A stretch of 64,000 bases of DNA, taken from contig NZ_RWIU01000002.1 of assembly GCF_003944765.1 (NCBI RefSeq), forward strand, positions 805,159-869,158. Reading direction: 5' to 3'. The notes under the pieces were generated by a model that made no database searches, had not been told where the DNA came from, and saw only the letters and a program-made list of their open reading frames with translations. The translations under genes were made by a program, and so were the position numbers. This DNA is from Hymenobacter perfusus (lineage in GTDB: Bacteria; Bacteroidota; Bacteroidia; Cytophagales; Hymenobacteraceae). Below, piece after piece: positions 51,741 to 61,303 of the stretch (positions are counted from its first letter, which is position 1; each line of letters begins with the position of its first letter).

Positions 51741-51998
51741 GGCCAACTCGTTCGGCTGACGGCCAACCGGCACCTGCTTCCGCGACATTGCTTGCCCGGT
51801 TGGCAACGCTGCCTGCCTTCGCCGCTACTTACCAACAAGCGTTTATCGCCTCGCTGCGCCTGCTGCTGCAATTCCTCGCCCGAGGAAACTTTGGTCACGA
51901 CAAGCTGATTTTTTACCCCCCTATTGGTACGGGCCCGTAAGAGGCATCGTCGGATTTTACCGGCGTCGGCGGGCCTTCATTCCTTTTTTTTTCAACGT

Positions 51999-52979
51999 AT
52001 GGACTTTTCAATTGCCTGGCAGAAAATCAACCAGATGGGCCGTGATTTTATGGCGCTGCTCCCCAACCTACTCTTCGGGCTGGTGGTGTTCGTGGTCTTC
52101 GTTTTTGTGGCGCGGGGCGTGCAGTCGCTCGTCGAGCGGCTGGTGCAGAACCGGCACCAAAGCCAGAGCCTGAAGCTGCTGCTGAGCCGCTTATCTTACG
52201 TATCCGCCCTGCTGCTGGGAATTTTGGTGACGGTGACTATCATGGTGCCCAGCTTCACGCCGGCCAGCCTCATCAGCGCGCTGGGCGTGGGCGGGGTGGC
52301 CATCGGCTTCGCCTTCAAGGACATTTTCCAGAACTTTCTGGCCGGTATTCTGCTGCTGGTTACTGAGCCGTTTAAAATCAACGACCAGATAAAATACAAG
52401 GAATTCGAGGGCACCGTCGAAACGATTCAGACCCGCGCCACCACCATCAAAACCTACGACGGCCGGCGGGTGGTCATCCCCAACGCCGAGCTGTTTATCA
52501 ACGTCGTGACCGTGAACACGGCCTACGATATGCGCCGCCTGCAATACGACATCGGTATCGGCTACGGCGACGATATTGGTCAGGCCCGCCAGCTCATTAT
52601 CGAAGCCATGCGCGGCGTGGCGGGCGTGCTGGCCGACCCCGCCCCCGAGGCCCTGGTGGTAGATTTGGCCGGCAGCAGCGTTAACATCCGCGCCCGCTGG
52701 TGGATAAACCCGCCGCGCCGCGCCGACATCATGGATGCGCAGGACCGGGTGCTGGAAGCCATCAAAAACACGCTCACCGCCCACGGCATCGACCTGCCGT
52801 TCCCGACCCAGCAAATCCTGCTGCACGACCAGACTGAAACCACCGACGGCAACCGCAAAACCCAGCGCGAAGGCTGGCCCGCCGGCCCGGGCGAGGTGCC
52901 CCAGTCGCGGGCCGAAGCGCAGCGGGAGCAGGCCGAACAAGCCGCCGCCGCGCCTCAGCCGGAAAAAAGCGCGGACTGA
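51999..52979 (+). CDS. Small-conductance mechanosensitive channel (MscS), first copy
   Basis: Inner-membrane channel of 326 residues that would open on osmotic down-shock. Helices at about 20-40, 60-80 and the pore-lining TM3 (VGGVAIGFAFKDIFQNFLAG), then the beta domain (FKINDQIKYKEFEGTVETI, TYDGRRVVIPNAELF) and alpha/beta C-terminal domain. The tail (about 285-326) is hydrophilic and Gln/Ala-rich. Start at MDFSIAWQKI (51999). Followed by a second MscS on the same strand. Confidence 0.95.
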   Translation: MDFSIAWQKINQMGRDFMALLPNLLFGLVVFVVFVFVARGVQSLVERLVQNRHQSQSLKLLLSRLSYVSALLLGILVTVTIMVPSFTPASLISALGVGGVAIGFAFKDIFQNFLAGILLLVTEPFKINDQIKYKEFEGTVETIQTRATTIKTYDGRRVVIPNAELFINVVTVNTAYDMRRLQYDIGIGYGDDIGQARQLIIEAMRGVAGVLADPAPEALVVDLAGSSVNIRARWWINPPRRADIMDAQDRVLEAIKNTLTAHGIDLPFPTQQILLHDQTETTDGNRKTQREGWPAGPGEVPQSRAEAQREQAEQAAAAPQPEKSAD

Positions 52980-53056
52980 CGCCGCACCCGGCCGGTTGGC
53001 CGCCAACCGGCCGGGCTGCGTACTGAGTAACTATTCGCACTGCCATTTTTTGCTGC

Positions 53057-53938
53057 ATGATTGAGATTCGCCGCACGTTTGACTTGCTTTCGCACAAGCT
53101 TCTGGGGTGGATGGAACAGTTTATTTTGCTGCTCCCCAACCTGCTGATTACTGCACTGATACTGGTGGCGACGGTGTTCGTGGCCCGGCTCACGCGGCGG
53201 GCGCTGGTCAGCGTGCTGCCGCGCATGTCGCCGGGGGCCGTTACGCTGCACAGCCTCATCAGCACGCTGGCCTATGTGACGGTGCTGCTGGTGGGTACTT
53301 TTTTCGGGCTCGAAGTACTGGGGCTCGACAAGACGGTAACCTCCCTGCTGGCCGGTGTGGGTATTATCGGGCTGGCGCTGGGCTTTGCCTTTCAGGATAT
53401 TGCGGCCAACTTTATCAGCGGCATCATCATTGCCGTACAGCGGCCCTTCACGGTGGGCGACGTGATTCAGACCGAAACCTTTTTCGGTACCATCGAGCGC
53501 ATCAACCTGCGCACCCTCGACCTGCGCCAGGTAACCGGCGAGCTGGTGCGCGTGCCCAACCGCAAGGTGTTTGAAAGCGCCGTCACCAATTTCACCGTCA
53601 CCACCCGCCGCCGCGTCGATGTGGAGTGCGGCGTGGCCTATTCGTCCGATTTGACGCAGGTGCGCGCTGTGGTGCTGGCTGCCATGACCGATTTTCCGGA
53701 GCTGCTGGCCGAGCCCGCGCCGCAGGTGATGTTCACCAGCTTTGCCGACAGCGCCATCACGTTCAGCCTGCGTTTCTGGATTCCGTATCGGCGGCAGGCC
53801 GACTACGTGGGGGCCAGGAGCGAAGCCATCATGCGCATCAAGCAGGCCTTTGACGCGGCTGGCATCGTCATTCCCTTCCCCATGCGCACACTGGAACTGC
53901 CGGCCGAGGTGCTGGCCCGGCTAGGCGGTACCGAATAG
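53057..53938 (+). CDS. Small-conductance mechanosensitive channel (MscS), second copy
   Basis: Channel of 293 residues. TM3 is VGIIGLALGFAFQDIAANFISG, followed by FTVGDVIQTETFFGTIERI and VRVPNRKVF. Closest in layout to E. coli MscS (286 residues). Only 77 bases after the first MscS gene, so probably one transcript. The two share the LLPNLL helix start but differ across most of the chain, implying an old duplication. Confidence 0.95.
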   Translation: MIEIRRTFDLLSHKLLGWMEQFILLLPNLLITALILVATVFVARLTRRALVSVLPRMSPGAVTLHSLISTLAYVTVLLVGTFFGLEVLGLDKTVTSLLAGVGIIGLALGFAFQDIAANFISGIIIAVQRPFTVGDVIQTETFFGTIERINLRTLDLRQVTGELVRVPNRKVFESAVTNFTVTTRRRVDVECGVAYSSDLTQVRAVVLAAMTDFPELLAEPAPQVMFTSFADSAITFSLRFWIPYRRQADYVGARSEAIMRIKQAFDAAGIVIPFPMRTLELPAEVLARLGGTE

Positions 53939-53939
53939 C

Positions 53940-55277
53940 TCAGCCCCCGGCCGGCAGCGCCCGAAGCGCCGCCTGTAGCTCCTGGTAGCGGGCCCGCACC
54001 TGGTCGAGGTCGTAGGCCACGGCCAGGTTAGCTTCGGCGGCGGCCAGCGTGAGGTCGGCCTGCTGGCGCAGGGCCGCGCGGCTGGCTTCGGCCGAGCAGT
54101 GGGGTGCTACCTTGGTCAGGGCCAGCAGCAGGCGCAGATAGATGGCCAGGGCCGCCGCCGCGTTGGCCCGAACCTGGTCGAAGGCGGTGCCGAGGTAGCT
54201 GGTAAAATCCGGGTCGATGGTGAGCACGCGCACCTGCCCGGCCTCGGCGCGCACGGAGCTGGCCAGGTGCCGGCCGGCCAGCGTGCGCAGCAGCGCCCCC
54301 AGGCGGTCGACGCACATCACGGCCGTGGTCACGTCGTTGATGCCCGGCGACAGGGCTTTCAGGGCAATATCCACCAGCTGGCGCAGCCCGAAACCCACGT
54401 CCTGGTCGAGGGTGCGCTGGTTGCCGAGGCGGTAGCCGTTGGCCAATCCCTTGGCCAAATCGGATGCGGCGGGCAGGGGCCGGCCGTCGGGGCTGGCCAC
54501 CGAGGCCAGCGTTTCCTCTTCCTGCACGAAGCTGCCAATGGCGTGCTCCATCCGCACGATGACGCCTGCTTGCTGGGCAAACGTCAGGAGCGCGGCGCGG
54601 TCGATGCCCTGCACGTAGCCCGTAGTGGGAGCGGGCAGCGGCTGCCAGTGTAACTCGGGGCCAGCGGCCAGGTCGGCGCGCTCGGCGGGCGTGGCGTCGT
54701 CGCCCAGGCGTGTAGGAAATACTTTGTCGAGCAGCTTAACCGTTTCATCGGCTACCCCGGCCACGATGTTGGCCGCCTGAATGGAGGAGGCAATGTGGTG
54801 AATAAAGAAAATCAGCATTCCGATGCTCACCAACGCCAGCAGCAGCCCAAAGGCCACCGCCAGCGACGGCACGAAGCCACCCTCGTCGCCGCCCCGAATG
54901 GTGCGCAGCACGGCCAGGCAGTACACGAAAATGCTCACGAAAAAGCCCATTACCACCTGGTTGGTGCGGTCCCGCATGAAGTTGCGCAGCAGCCGCGAGG
55001 TGTACTGGCTGGCGACCTGCGCCAGCGTGGAGAGCGTGAGCGAGAAGATGAGGCCCGCCACCGTAATCATGGAGCCGGCGATGGCCGAGAGCATGCCCCG
55101 CGCGCCGGCCGCGCCGGCCCCGAACAGCAGCGGGTAGCGGCTCGTCCAGCCGGCACCTACGTAGAGGTCGAGGTGCACCAGCCCGTAGGCGGCCCCGAGG
55201 GCGGCCAGCACCATCAGGGTGGGTACAAACCAGAGGCTGGAATCCAGGGTTAGCCACAGGGCTTTGAGCTTGTTCAT
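53940..55277 (-). CDS. DUF2254-family membrane protein
   Basis: Protein of 445 residues with four membrane helices in the first ~165 residues (SLWFVPTLMVLAALGAAYG, AIAGSMITVAGLIFSLTLST, VMGFFVSIFVYCLAVL, LAVAFGLLLALVSIGMLIFF). A conserved loop (SQYTSRLLRNFMRDRTNQ) and a large cytosolic C-terminal domain (GFGLRQLVDIALKALSPGINDVTTA) complete it. This is DUF2254, of unknown function. It lies between mechanosensitive channels and converges with the second one across a single base, hinting at a link to osmotic stress. Confidence 0.93.
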   Translation of the reverse strand: MNKLKALWLTLDSSLWFVPTLMVLAALGAAYGLVHLDLYVGAGWTSRYPLLFGAGAAGARGMLSAIAGSMITVAGLIFSLTLSTLAQVASQYTSRLLRNFMRDRTNQVVMGFFVSIFVYCLAVLRTIRGGDEGGFVPSLAVAFGLLLALVSIGMLIFFIHHIASSIQAANIVAGVADETVKLLDKVFPTRLGDDATPAERADLAAGPELHWQPLPAPTTGYVQGIDRAALLTFAQQAGVIVRMEHAIGSFVQEEETLASVASPDGRPLPAASDLAKGLANGYRLGNQRTLDQDVGFGLRQLVDIALKALSPGINDVTTAVMCVDRLGALLRTLAGRHLASSVRAEAGQVRVLTIDPDFTSYLGTAFDQVRANAAAALAIYLRLLLALTKVAPHCSAEASRAALRQQADLTLAAAEANLAVAYDLDQVRARYQELQAALRALPAGG

Positions 55278-55304
55278 ATCCGGGGGTGTACCGCGGGGGC
55301 GGCC

Positions 55305-56906
55305 CTACGGTTGCATTCCGATGGGGGCGGGCGGAATGGTGCTGCCGGCCTCGGCCCCGGTGCGGGTGGCCCGGTAGTGCGGCGACATGATTTCGATGCC
55401 GGCGCGCGCGAATTCGTCCTGAATGTGCTGGTGCAGCAGCGAATACAGCCCCGCCTGTCGGTGGGGCAGCCGGGTATAGGCGTTGAGCTGGTAAGCCACG
55501 TAGAAATCATCGAGGCTGGTTTGCAGCACGAAGGGGGCGGGCGCGGCCTCCACGCCCTCGGTGGCGCGGGCGGCGGCTAGCAATAGCTCGTGGACTTTGG
55601 GCCAGGGCACGTCGTAGCCGATGGTCACGGCCGTGTGCAGAATCAGTCCCTCGTGCGCGGCGGCGGCCGTATAGTTGATGGTATGGCCCGAGAGGATGTT
55701 GGAGTTGGGAATGGTGACGTCCTCATTCTTGATGGTGCGCAGGCGCGTCACGAGCAGTGTTTTTTCGAGCACGTCGCCCGTCACGTCCCCGATTTTCACC
55801 CGGTCGCCCACCTTGTAGGGACGCATGTAGGTGATGACGATACCGGCAATGACGTTGCCGATGGCCGAGGTCGAGCCAAACGAAATGATAAAGCCCAGCA
55901 GCACCGACACCCCCTGAAACACCGGCGAATCGGAGCCCGGCAGATAGGGGAAAATCACGATGAACATGAACACGTAGAGCGCAAACCGCAGCAGGTTAAA
56001 GGTCGGCAGCGCCCAGTCGGGGTAAAAGCCCTCAATCACCAGCTTGCCCGCCGCCACCTCGCCCGCCAGAAAGCGCAGCAGGCGCACGGCATACGTGGTG
56101 AAGAAGTAGATAACCACGATGGTGAGCAGGTTGGGCACGTAGTGCACCACGCTCCACACCACGCGCTGCACCGGTCCCAGCACGTAGCCCAGTAGCTTGC
56201 GCGAGATGCCCTCGGTCCAGGGAAACAGCCCGAACAGCAGCGGCAGGGCCAGGTACAGCGTGAGGAGCACCAGCGTCAGGCGCAACAGCTTGAGTAGCGT
56301 GCGCAGCACTTCCAGCTGCCGCTCCTGGGTCAGTAATTCGTACCCGTTAATAATCAAGGGCTTGATTGGGCTGCCGCGCCAGCGCAGAATCCGCTGGTTG
56401 ATGCCACGGAAAAAGCGGTTCAGCCCGTAAATCAGCCCGGCCAGCATGAGCAGGGTGAGCAGGGCCAGCCCGCCGCGCCTCAGCAGCTCGGGCAAGCTGC
56501 TGGCTTGCCGGGCGGTGGCCAGGCGGGTGCGCAAAATGGCGAGGTACTGCCGCGCTACCGCCGGCCGGGGCTGGCCCAGGGCCTGGGCCTCGGCCGCGCC
56601 CACGCTCAGCAGCAGCTGGTCGCCGTACACGATTTCCGAATCCTGCTCGGCATCCACCACGGTCAGCGAATCGGGGGAGAATAGCGGGGCCTGTAGCAAG
56701 CCCTCGAGCCGGCGCGCAATGGCCTCGGCCCGCTCCTTTGGCCCAAACGAGCCCACCCGGCCGTACACCCGAAACAGCGTGTCGGCGGGCGGCAGCACTA
56801 CGGCCGCGCCCGTGGGCACCGGGGCGGCCAGCGAATCGGGTGTTTGGGCCGCCACTTCCGTGCAAAGCAGGAGGTAAATCGAGCCGACCAGAAAAGAAAG
56901 CCGCAT
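55305..56906 (-). CDS. Large mechanosensitive channel of the MscS superfamily, third copy
   Basis: Protein of 533 residues with a signal peptide (LVGSIYLLLCTEVAAQ). A ~130-residue periplasmic region (FRVYGRVGSFGPKERAEAI, DAEQDSEIVYGDQLLLSVGA) precedes several membrane helices. The MscS core has SFGSTSAIGNVIAGIVITYM as TM3, then YKVGDRVKIGDVTGDVLEK and NEDVTIPNSNILSGHTINY. The periplasmic sensor-like part is extra compared with MscS. Upstream of the DUF2254 gene by 27 bases on the same strand. Start at MRLSFLVGSI. Confidence 0.93.
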   Translation of the reverse strand: MRLSFLVGSIYLLLCTEVAAQTPDSLAAPVPTGAAVVLPPADTLFRVYGRVGSFGPKERAEAIARRLEGLLQAPLFSPDSLTVVDAEQDSEIVYGDQLLLSVGAAEAQALGQPRPAVARQYLAILRTRLATARQASSLPELLRRGGLALLTLLMLAGLIYGLNRFFRGINQRILRWRGSPIKPLIINGYELLTQERQLEVLRTLLKLLRLTLVLLTLYLALPLLFGLFPWTEGISRKLLGYVLGPVQRVVWSVVHYVPNLLTIVVIYFFTTYAVRLLRFLAGEVAAGKLVIEGFYPDWALPTFNLLRFALYVFMFIVIFPYLPGSDSPVFQGVSVLLGFIISFGSTSAIGNVIAGIVITYMRPYKVGDRVKIGDVTGDVLEKTLLVTRLRTIKNEDVTIPNSNILSGHTINYTAAAAHEGLILHTAVTIGYDVPWPKVHELLLAAARATEGVEAAPAPFVLQTSLDDFYVAYQLNAYTRLPHRQAGLYSLLHQHIQDEFARAGIEIMSPHYRATRTGAEAGSTIPPAPIGMQP

Positions 56907-57017
56907 TGTAGAAAGGTAGTAAGAAGACTTGTTACCGGATAGCCAAAATTGCCAGACGGGATTCGAAGCTAGCGCAAAAAAAAACACACTTCCCATCCGG
57001 GAAGGACTCAGACTAAG

Positions 57018-57052
57018 GTGGTTGCGGAGCCACTGACTGACTCCGCAACCAC
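57018..57052. terminator. Short perfect hairpin
   Basis: 12-bp arms gtggttgcggag / ctccgcaaccac around an 11-base loop, between the third MscS gene and the ArsR operator region. May insulate the two; no T-run. Confidence 0.5.
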
Positions 57053-57094
57053 TCTGGAAACGGCTTGACGATGCTCAATTCCGAAGCGGGGGAA

Positions 57095-57150
57095 AATATA
57101 CGTCATTCTATGTCGTAAGTATGCGACATAGAATGACGTATATTTACGAC
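57095..57150 (+). promoter_or_regulatory. Palindromic operator region upstream of arsR-type gene
   Basis: A perfect 21-bp inverted repeat (57095-57115 with 57124-57144, arms starting aatatacgtcattc) around taagtatg. The same sequence also reads as two similar 16-base dyads, gtcgtaagtatgcgac and gacgtatatttacgac, 23 bases apart. Such AT-rich dyads are typical ArsR/SmtB binding sites. It lies about 110 bases before the regulator ATG in a 355-base gap with no gene. Confidence 0.65.
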
Positions 57151-57260
57151 ATTCTTTCAGGTCTGCTGTTTCTTCATGTGTTCCAGCGGACTTAAACCTC
57201 GCTCACCCACTTGCTGGCGGCAACGACTACTGCCCCGGCCCCTCCCGCTACTTCTCCCTC

Positions 57261-57611
57261 ATGACCTACGCTAAAACCGCCGCCTTCACCGAAGAGCAAC
57301 AACAATTAGCCCGCGTGGCTAAGGCCCTGGCCCACCCGGCGCGGGTGGCCATCATCCAGTTGCTGGCCAGCAAGCAGACCTGCATTTCCGGCGACATCGC
57401 CGCCGAACTGCCCCTGTCCCGCACCACCGTGTCGCAGCACCTGCAGGAGCTGAAGGCGCTGGATTTGATACGCGGCGAGATTGACGGCCTCACGGTCTGT
57501 TACTGCCTCAATACCGCGCTGCTGCAGCGGGTGCACCAGCAGTTTACCGCCTTTTTCATTGAGGCCACGAGCGGCGCTGTTTGCGGCCCCGATGATGCCT
57601 GCGCCTGCTAA
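57261..57611 (+). CDS. ArsR-family transcriptional repressor
   Basis: Protein of 116 residues with the ArsR winged helix: [52 protein letters not shown] and a wing ([16 protein letters not shown]). It has a C-terminal Cys-rich end ([10 protein letters not shown]) and VCYC. The canonical E. coli ELCVCDLC metal motif is absent; Cys near residue 41 (QTCISGD) and the C-terminal cysteines could bind As(III) instead. It heads the rightward half of the arsenic module, downstream of a large palindrome. Confidence 0.92.
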   Translation: MTYAKTAAFTEEQQQLARVAKALAHPARVAIIQLLASKQTCISGDIAAELPLSRTTVSQHLQELKALDLIRGEIDGLTVCYCLNTALLQRVHQQFTAFFIEATSGAVCGPDDACAC

Positions 57612-57652
57612 CTACCGTTACTTTAATTTTCCTCATTTTAAGCAGCAAAAAC

Positions 57653-58117
57653 ATGAAAATCAAAGAAATAAAGCAGGCCCTGACCGAAGTGGAAGCTATC
57701 AGTTTTCGCCTGCCCACGGGCGAGTACCTGCCGCCCCATTTCCACGTCACGGAAGTGGGTTTGGTGAGCAAGCACTTCATCGACTGCGGCGGCGTGGAGC
57801 GCCGGGAAACCGTGGCCAACTTCCAGCTCTGGGAGGCCGGCGACTACGACCACCGCTTAGCCCCTCAGAAATTCCTGCACATCCTGCAGCTCTCCGAGAA
57901 AATCCTGGGACGCGAAGACCTGGACATTGAGGTAGAATATCAGCAGCAGACCATCGGCAAGTTCGGCCTGACCTTCGACGGCACCGATTTCTTACTCACG
58001 GCCAAGCAAACGGCCTGCCTGGCCCAGGATGCCTGCGGCATTCCGGACGCCCAGCAATTCGCGCTGCCCCAGCTACAAACGGCCGGTGGCTGCACGCCAG
58101 GCGGCGGGTGCTGCTAA
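57653..58117 (+). CDS. DUF6428 protein of arsenic operons
   Basis: Protein of 154 residues. It begins IKEIKQALTEVEAISFRLP followed by GEYLPPHFHVTEVGLVSKHFIDCGG, a cupin-like His-containing strand pattern, and has a C-terminal Cys cluster (GGCTPGGGCC). This is the DUF6428 family, which I recall next to arsR in Bacteroidota. The terminal Cys pair and HxH could bind arsenic, but the role is unknown. It starts 41 bases after the regulator and is surely in the same operon. Confidence 0.82.
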   Translation: MKIKEIKQALTEVEAISFRLPTGEYLPPHFHVTEVGLVSKHFIDCGGVERRETVANFQLWEAGDYDHRLAPQKFLHILQLSEKILGREDLDIEVEYQQQTIGKFGLTFDGTDFLLTAKQTACLAQDACGIPDAQQFALPQLQTAGGCTPGGGCC

Positions 58118-58189
58118 GCTGGCCAGGCGGCGCAACTCGCAAGGGTCGCGCCGCTTGATTTTTCTCCCTATTCCTTCCTCCCGATTTCG

Positions 58190-58963
58190 ATGACGATTGC
58201 CTTTTTTTCCGACGTGCACGGCAACCTGCCGGCCCTGGAAGCGGTGCTGGCCGATATGGAGCAGCGCCGGCCCGACCTGATTTTCTGCCTCGGCGACCTG
58301 GTGGGCTACGCGCCCTGGCCCAATGAAGTGGTGAACGAGGTACGCCGCCGGGGCATCCCCACGCTGGCCGGCAACTACGACCAGGGCATCGGGCTGGCCA
58401 GCAGCAACTGCGGCTGCGCCTACAAAACCGACACCGAAAGGGACCTGGGCGCGCAAAGCATTGCCTACACCAACCACGTGGTGGGCGAAGAGGAGCGGCG
58501 CTACCTGCGCCTGCTGCCCAAGCACATGCGGCTGGAATATCAGGAGGAGCCCTGCACGCTGAACCTGCTGATGGTGCACGGCTCGCCGCGTAAAATCAAC
58601 GAGTACCTGTTTGAGGACCGGCCCGAGGCCAGCTTTCTGCGGGTGCTGGCCGAGGCCAACGCCGATATTATGCTGTTTGGCCACACCCACAAGCCCTACC
58701 ACCGCACCTTCGCCTACGAAGTGGCCGGCGAAACCCGCTACCGCCACGCCCTCAACATCGGCTCGGTAGGCAAGCCCAAGGACGGCGACCCCCGCGCCGC
58801 GTACCAGCTGCTGCACCTGGGCGAAAATACGAAGCTCACCGACCCGCACAGTGTGCGCTCAGAGTTGGTTCGCGTGGAATACGACGTGGAGAGGGCGGCG
58901 CAGGCGGTAGAGGCCTCGCCGCTGCCCAACGAGTACGCCGACATGCTGCGCAAAGCCTATTAA
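58190..58963 (+). CDS. Metallophosphoesterase of arsenic operons
   Basis: Calcineurin-like phosphoesterase of 257 residues with the metal ligands in order: FFSDVHGN, CLGDLVGY, LAGNYDQG, MVHGSPR and FGHTHKPY. Family members hydrolyse phosphomonoesters or diesters; in the arsenic context it may remove a phosphate from an arsenosugar intermediate, which is inference. Third gene of the rightward operon, 72 bases after DUF6428. Confidence 0.9.
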   Translation: MTIAFFSDVHGNLPALEAVLADMEQRRPDLIFCLGDLVGYAPWPNEVVNEVRRRGIPTLAGNYDQGIGLASSNCGCAYKTDTERDLGAQSIAYTNHVVGEEERRYLRLLPKHMRLEYQEEPCTLNLLMVHGSPRKINEYLFEDRPEASFLRVLAEANADIMLFGHTHKPYHRTFAYEVAGETRYRHALNIGSVGKPKDGDPRAAYQLLHLGENTKLTDPHSVRSELVRVEYDVERAAQAVEASPLPNEYADMLRKAY

Positions 58964-59009
58964 CGACTGCTAATGCTCTTATATCTACGGTGGCTGCTGC
59001 CGCCGGCCT

Positions 59010-59693
59010 TCAACCGGCTTTTTCAGCAGGCGTAGCGGCCGGCGCCGGCTCCAGCAGCCGGTTGGCCAGCACGGCCAGCAGCACGCCGGCCAGCGGCGCG
59101 GTTACGTAGACCCAGGCGGCAGTCCAGTTGCCGCTCAGCAAAGCCGGGGCCAGCGAGCGGGCCGGGTTCATGGAAGCCCCGCTGAGGGGGCCACCCACCA
59201 GCGCCTCCAGGCCCACCACGGCGCTGATGATAAGGCCTACCAGCAGTCCTTGCTCGTAGTAGCTGGCCGTGACGCGCAGGATAATGAGCATCAGCCAGAA
59301 CGTGAGGCCCAGTTCGACGCCAAACGCCTGGGCGGCCCCGTGGGCCGGCAGCGTGGCACCCAGCGACGAGCCGGGGGCCGCCAGCAACCACACTGCCCCG
59401 CTGCCCAGCCCAGCCCCCAGCAGCTGCGCTGCCACGTAGGGCAGCACCCGGCGGCCCGGAAACCGCCCCGCCGCCCAGAAGCCAATCGTCACGGCCGGGT
59501 TGACGTGCGCGCCGCTCACGTGCCCGAGGCCCTGAATGATAATGAGCACGATAAGCCCGAAGGCCGCCGCCACCCCGCCGTGGCCGATGTTGTGGAATTG
59601 CTCATCCACGACCACCGCGCCAGTGCCGAAAATGAGGAGGAAAGCGGTGCCGAGGACTTCGGCAAACAGGCATTGGCGTAAGGTTGGGGGCAT
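59010..59693 (-). CDS. Aquaporin-type channel (MIP family), likely arsenical permeation
   Basis: Protein of 227 residues with six helices and both half-helix NPA motifs, VSGAHVNPAVTIG and SGASMNPARSLAP. MIP channels carry water, glycerol or neutral As(OH)3; AqpS in rhizobial ars operons is a known precedent for arsenite efflux. It is the last gene of the leftward arsenic block, after a terminator that would partly uncouple it from arsS. Converges with the metallophosphoesterase gene. Confidence 0.92.
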   Translation of the reverse strand: MPPTLRQCLFAEVLGTAFLLIFGTGAVVVDEQFHNIGHGGVAAAFGLIVLIIIQGLGHVSGAHVNPAVTIGFWAAGRFPGRRVLPYVAAQLLGAGLGSGAVWLLAAPGSSLGATLPAHGAAQAFGVELGLTFWLMLIILRVTASYYEQGLLVGLIISAVVGLEALVGGPLSGASMNPARSLAPALLSGNWTAAWVYVTAPLAGVLLAVLANRLLEPAPAATPAEKAG

Positions 59694-59717
59694 AAGCTGG
59701 CCGGGCAGTGGGAAGTC

Positions 59718-59754
59718 AAAAAAGCCCGCGACCTGCCAGAACAGGCCACGGGCC
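59718..59754 (-). terminator. Rho-independent terminator after arsS
   Basis: On the minus strand: GCCCGTGGCCTG, loop, CAGGTCGCGGGC, then TTTTTT. A mostly paired stem with a T-run between arsS (stop 59776) and the aquaporin gene. Confidence 0.75.
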
Positions 59755-59775
59755 GAAAAAAACGGGCGCTAAGCC

Positions 59776-60825
<1,050 letters not shown>

Positions 60826-60866
60826 GGAAACGGGAGGCTGTCTATTAATTCGATAGATAAAAAATA

Positions 60867-60901
60867 ACGTTCATGTTGAGCGCTGCACTCAGCATGAACG
60901 T
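60867..60901. repeat. Short palindrome with family A core
   Basis: Arms acgttcatgttgag / ctcagcatgaacgt (one mismatch) around a six-base loop in the 89-base gap between arsS and the AhpD-like gene. It contains the catgctgag core of family A. Confidence 0.65.
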
Positions 60902-60914
60902 GCTTGTTTCTTAA

Positions 60915-61247
60915 TTACATCGATAACTCTTTGACTTTGTTCATCATCTGCACGCCGTGCACCAGCGTGGCCCCGCCGCGAATGGCGGCAGCTACGTGCA
61001 CGGCCTCCATCATTTCGGGCTCGGTGCAGCCTTTTTCGAGCGTGTCGGCCGAGTAGGCGTCGATGCAGTAGGGGCACTGCACGGCGTGGGCCACGGCCAG
61101 GGCGATGAGCGACTTCTCGCGCGCCGTGAGGGCGCCTTCGGCAAATACGGCCCCGTAATAAGCGAAAAACTTATCGGCAAATTCCTTCTGAAACTCGCCG
61201 ATGTTGCCAAATTTCTTGAGGTCAGCGGGGTTGTAATAGGTTTCCAT
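60915..61247 (-). CDS. Arsenosugar biosynthesis-associated AhpD-like protein
   Basis: Protein of 110 residues of the carboxymuconolactone decarboxylase/AhpD fold: FADKFFAYYGAVFAEG, LTAREKSLIALAVAHAVQCPYCIDAYS with redox pair CPYC and proton-relay His, and EMMEAVHVAAAIRGGATLVHG. It matches the peroxidase-like family that accompanies arsS (TIGR04169-like by memory). It could reduce arsenic or thiol intermediates. Intermediate gene of the leftward block. Confidence 0.88.
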   Translation of the reverse strand: METYYNPADLKKFGNIGEFQKEFADKFFAYYGAVFAEGALTAREKSLIALAVAHAVQCPYCIDAYSADTLEKGCTEPEMMEAVHVAAAIRGGATLVHGVQMMNKVKELSM

Positions 61248-61303
61248 GTGCGAAGCTTTAAGTTTAAATACGAAAAAAACGGGTAAAACAGATTGCCAGT
61301 GAG

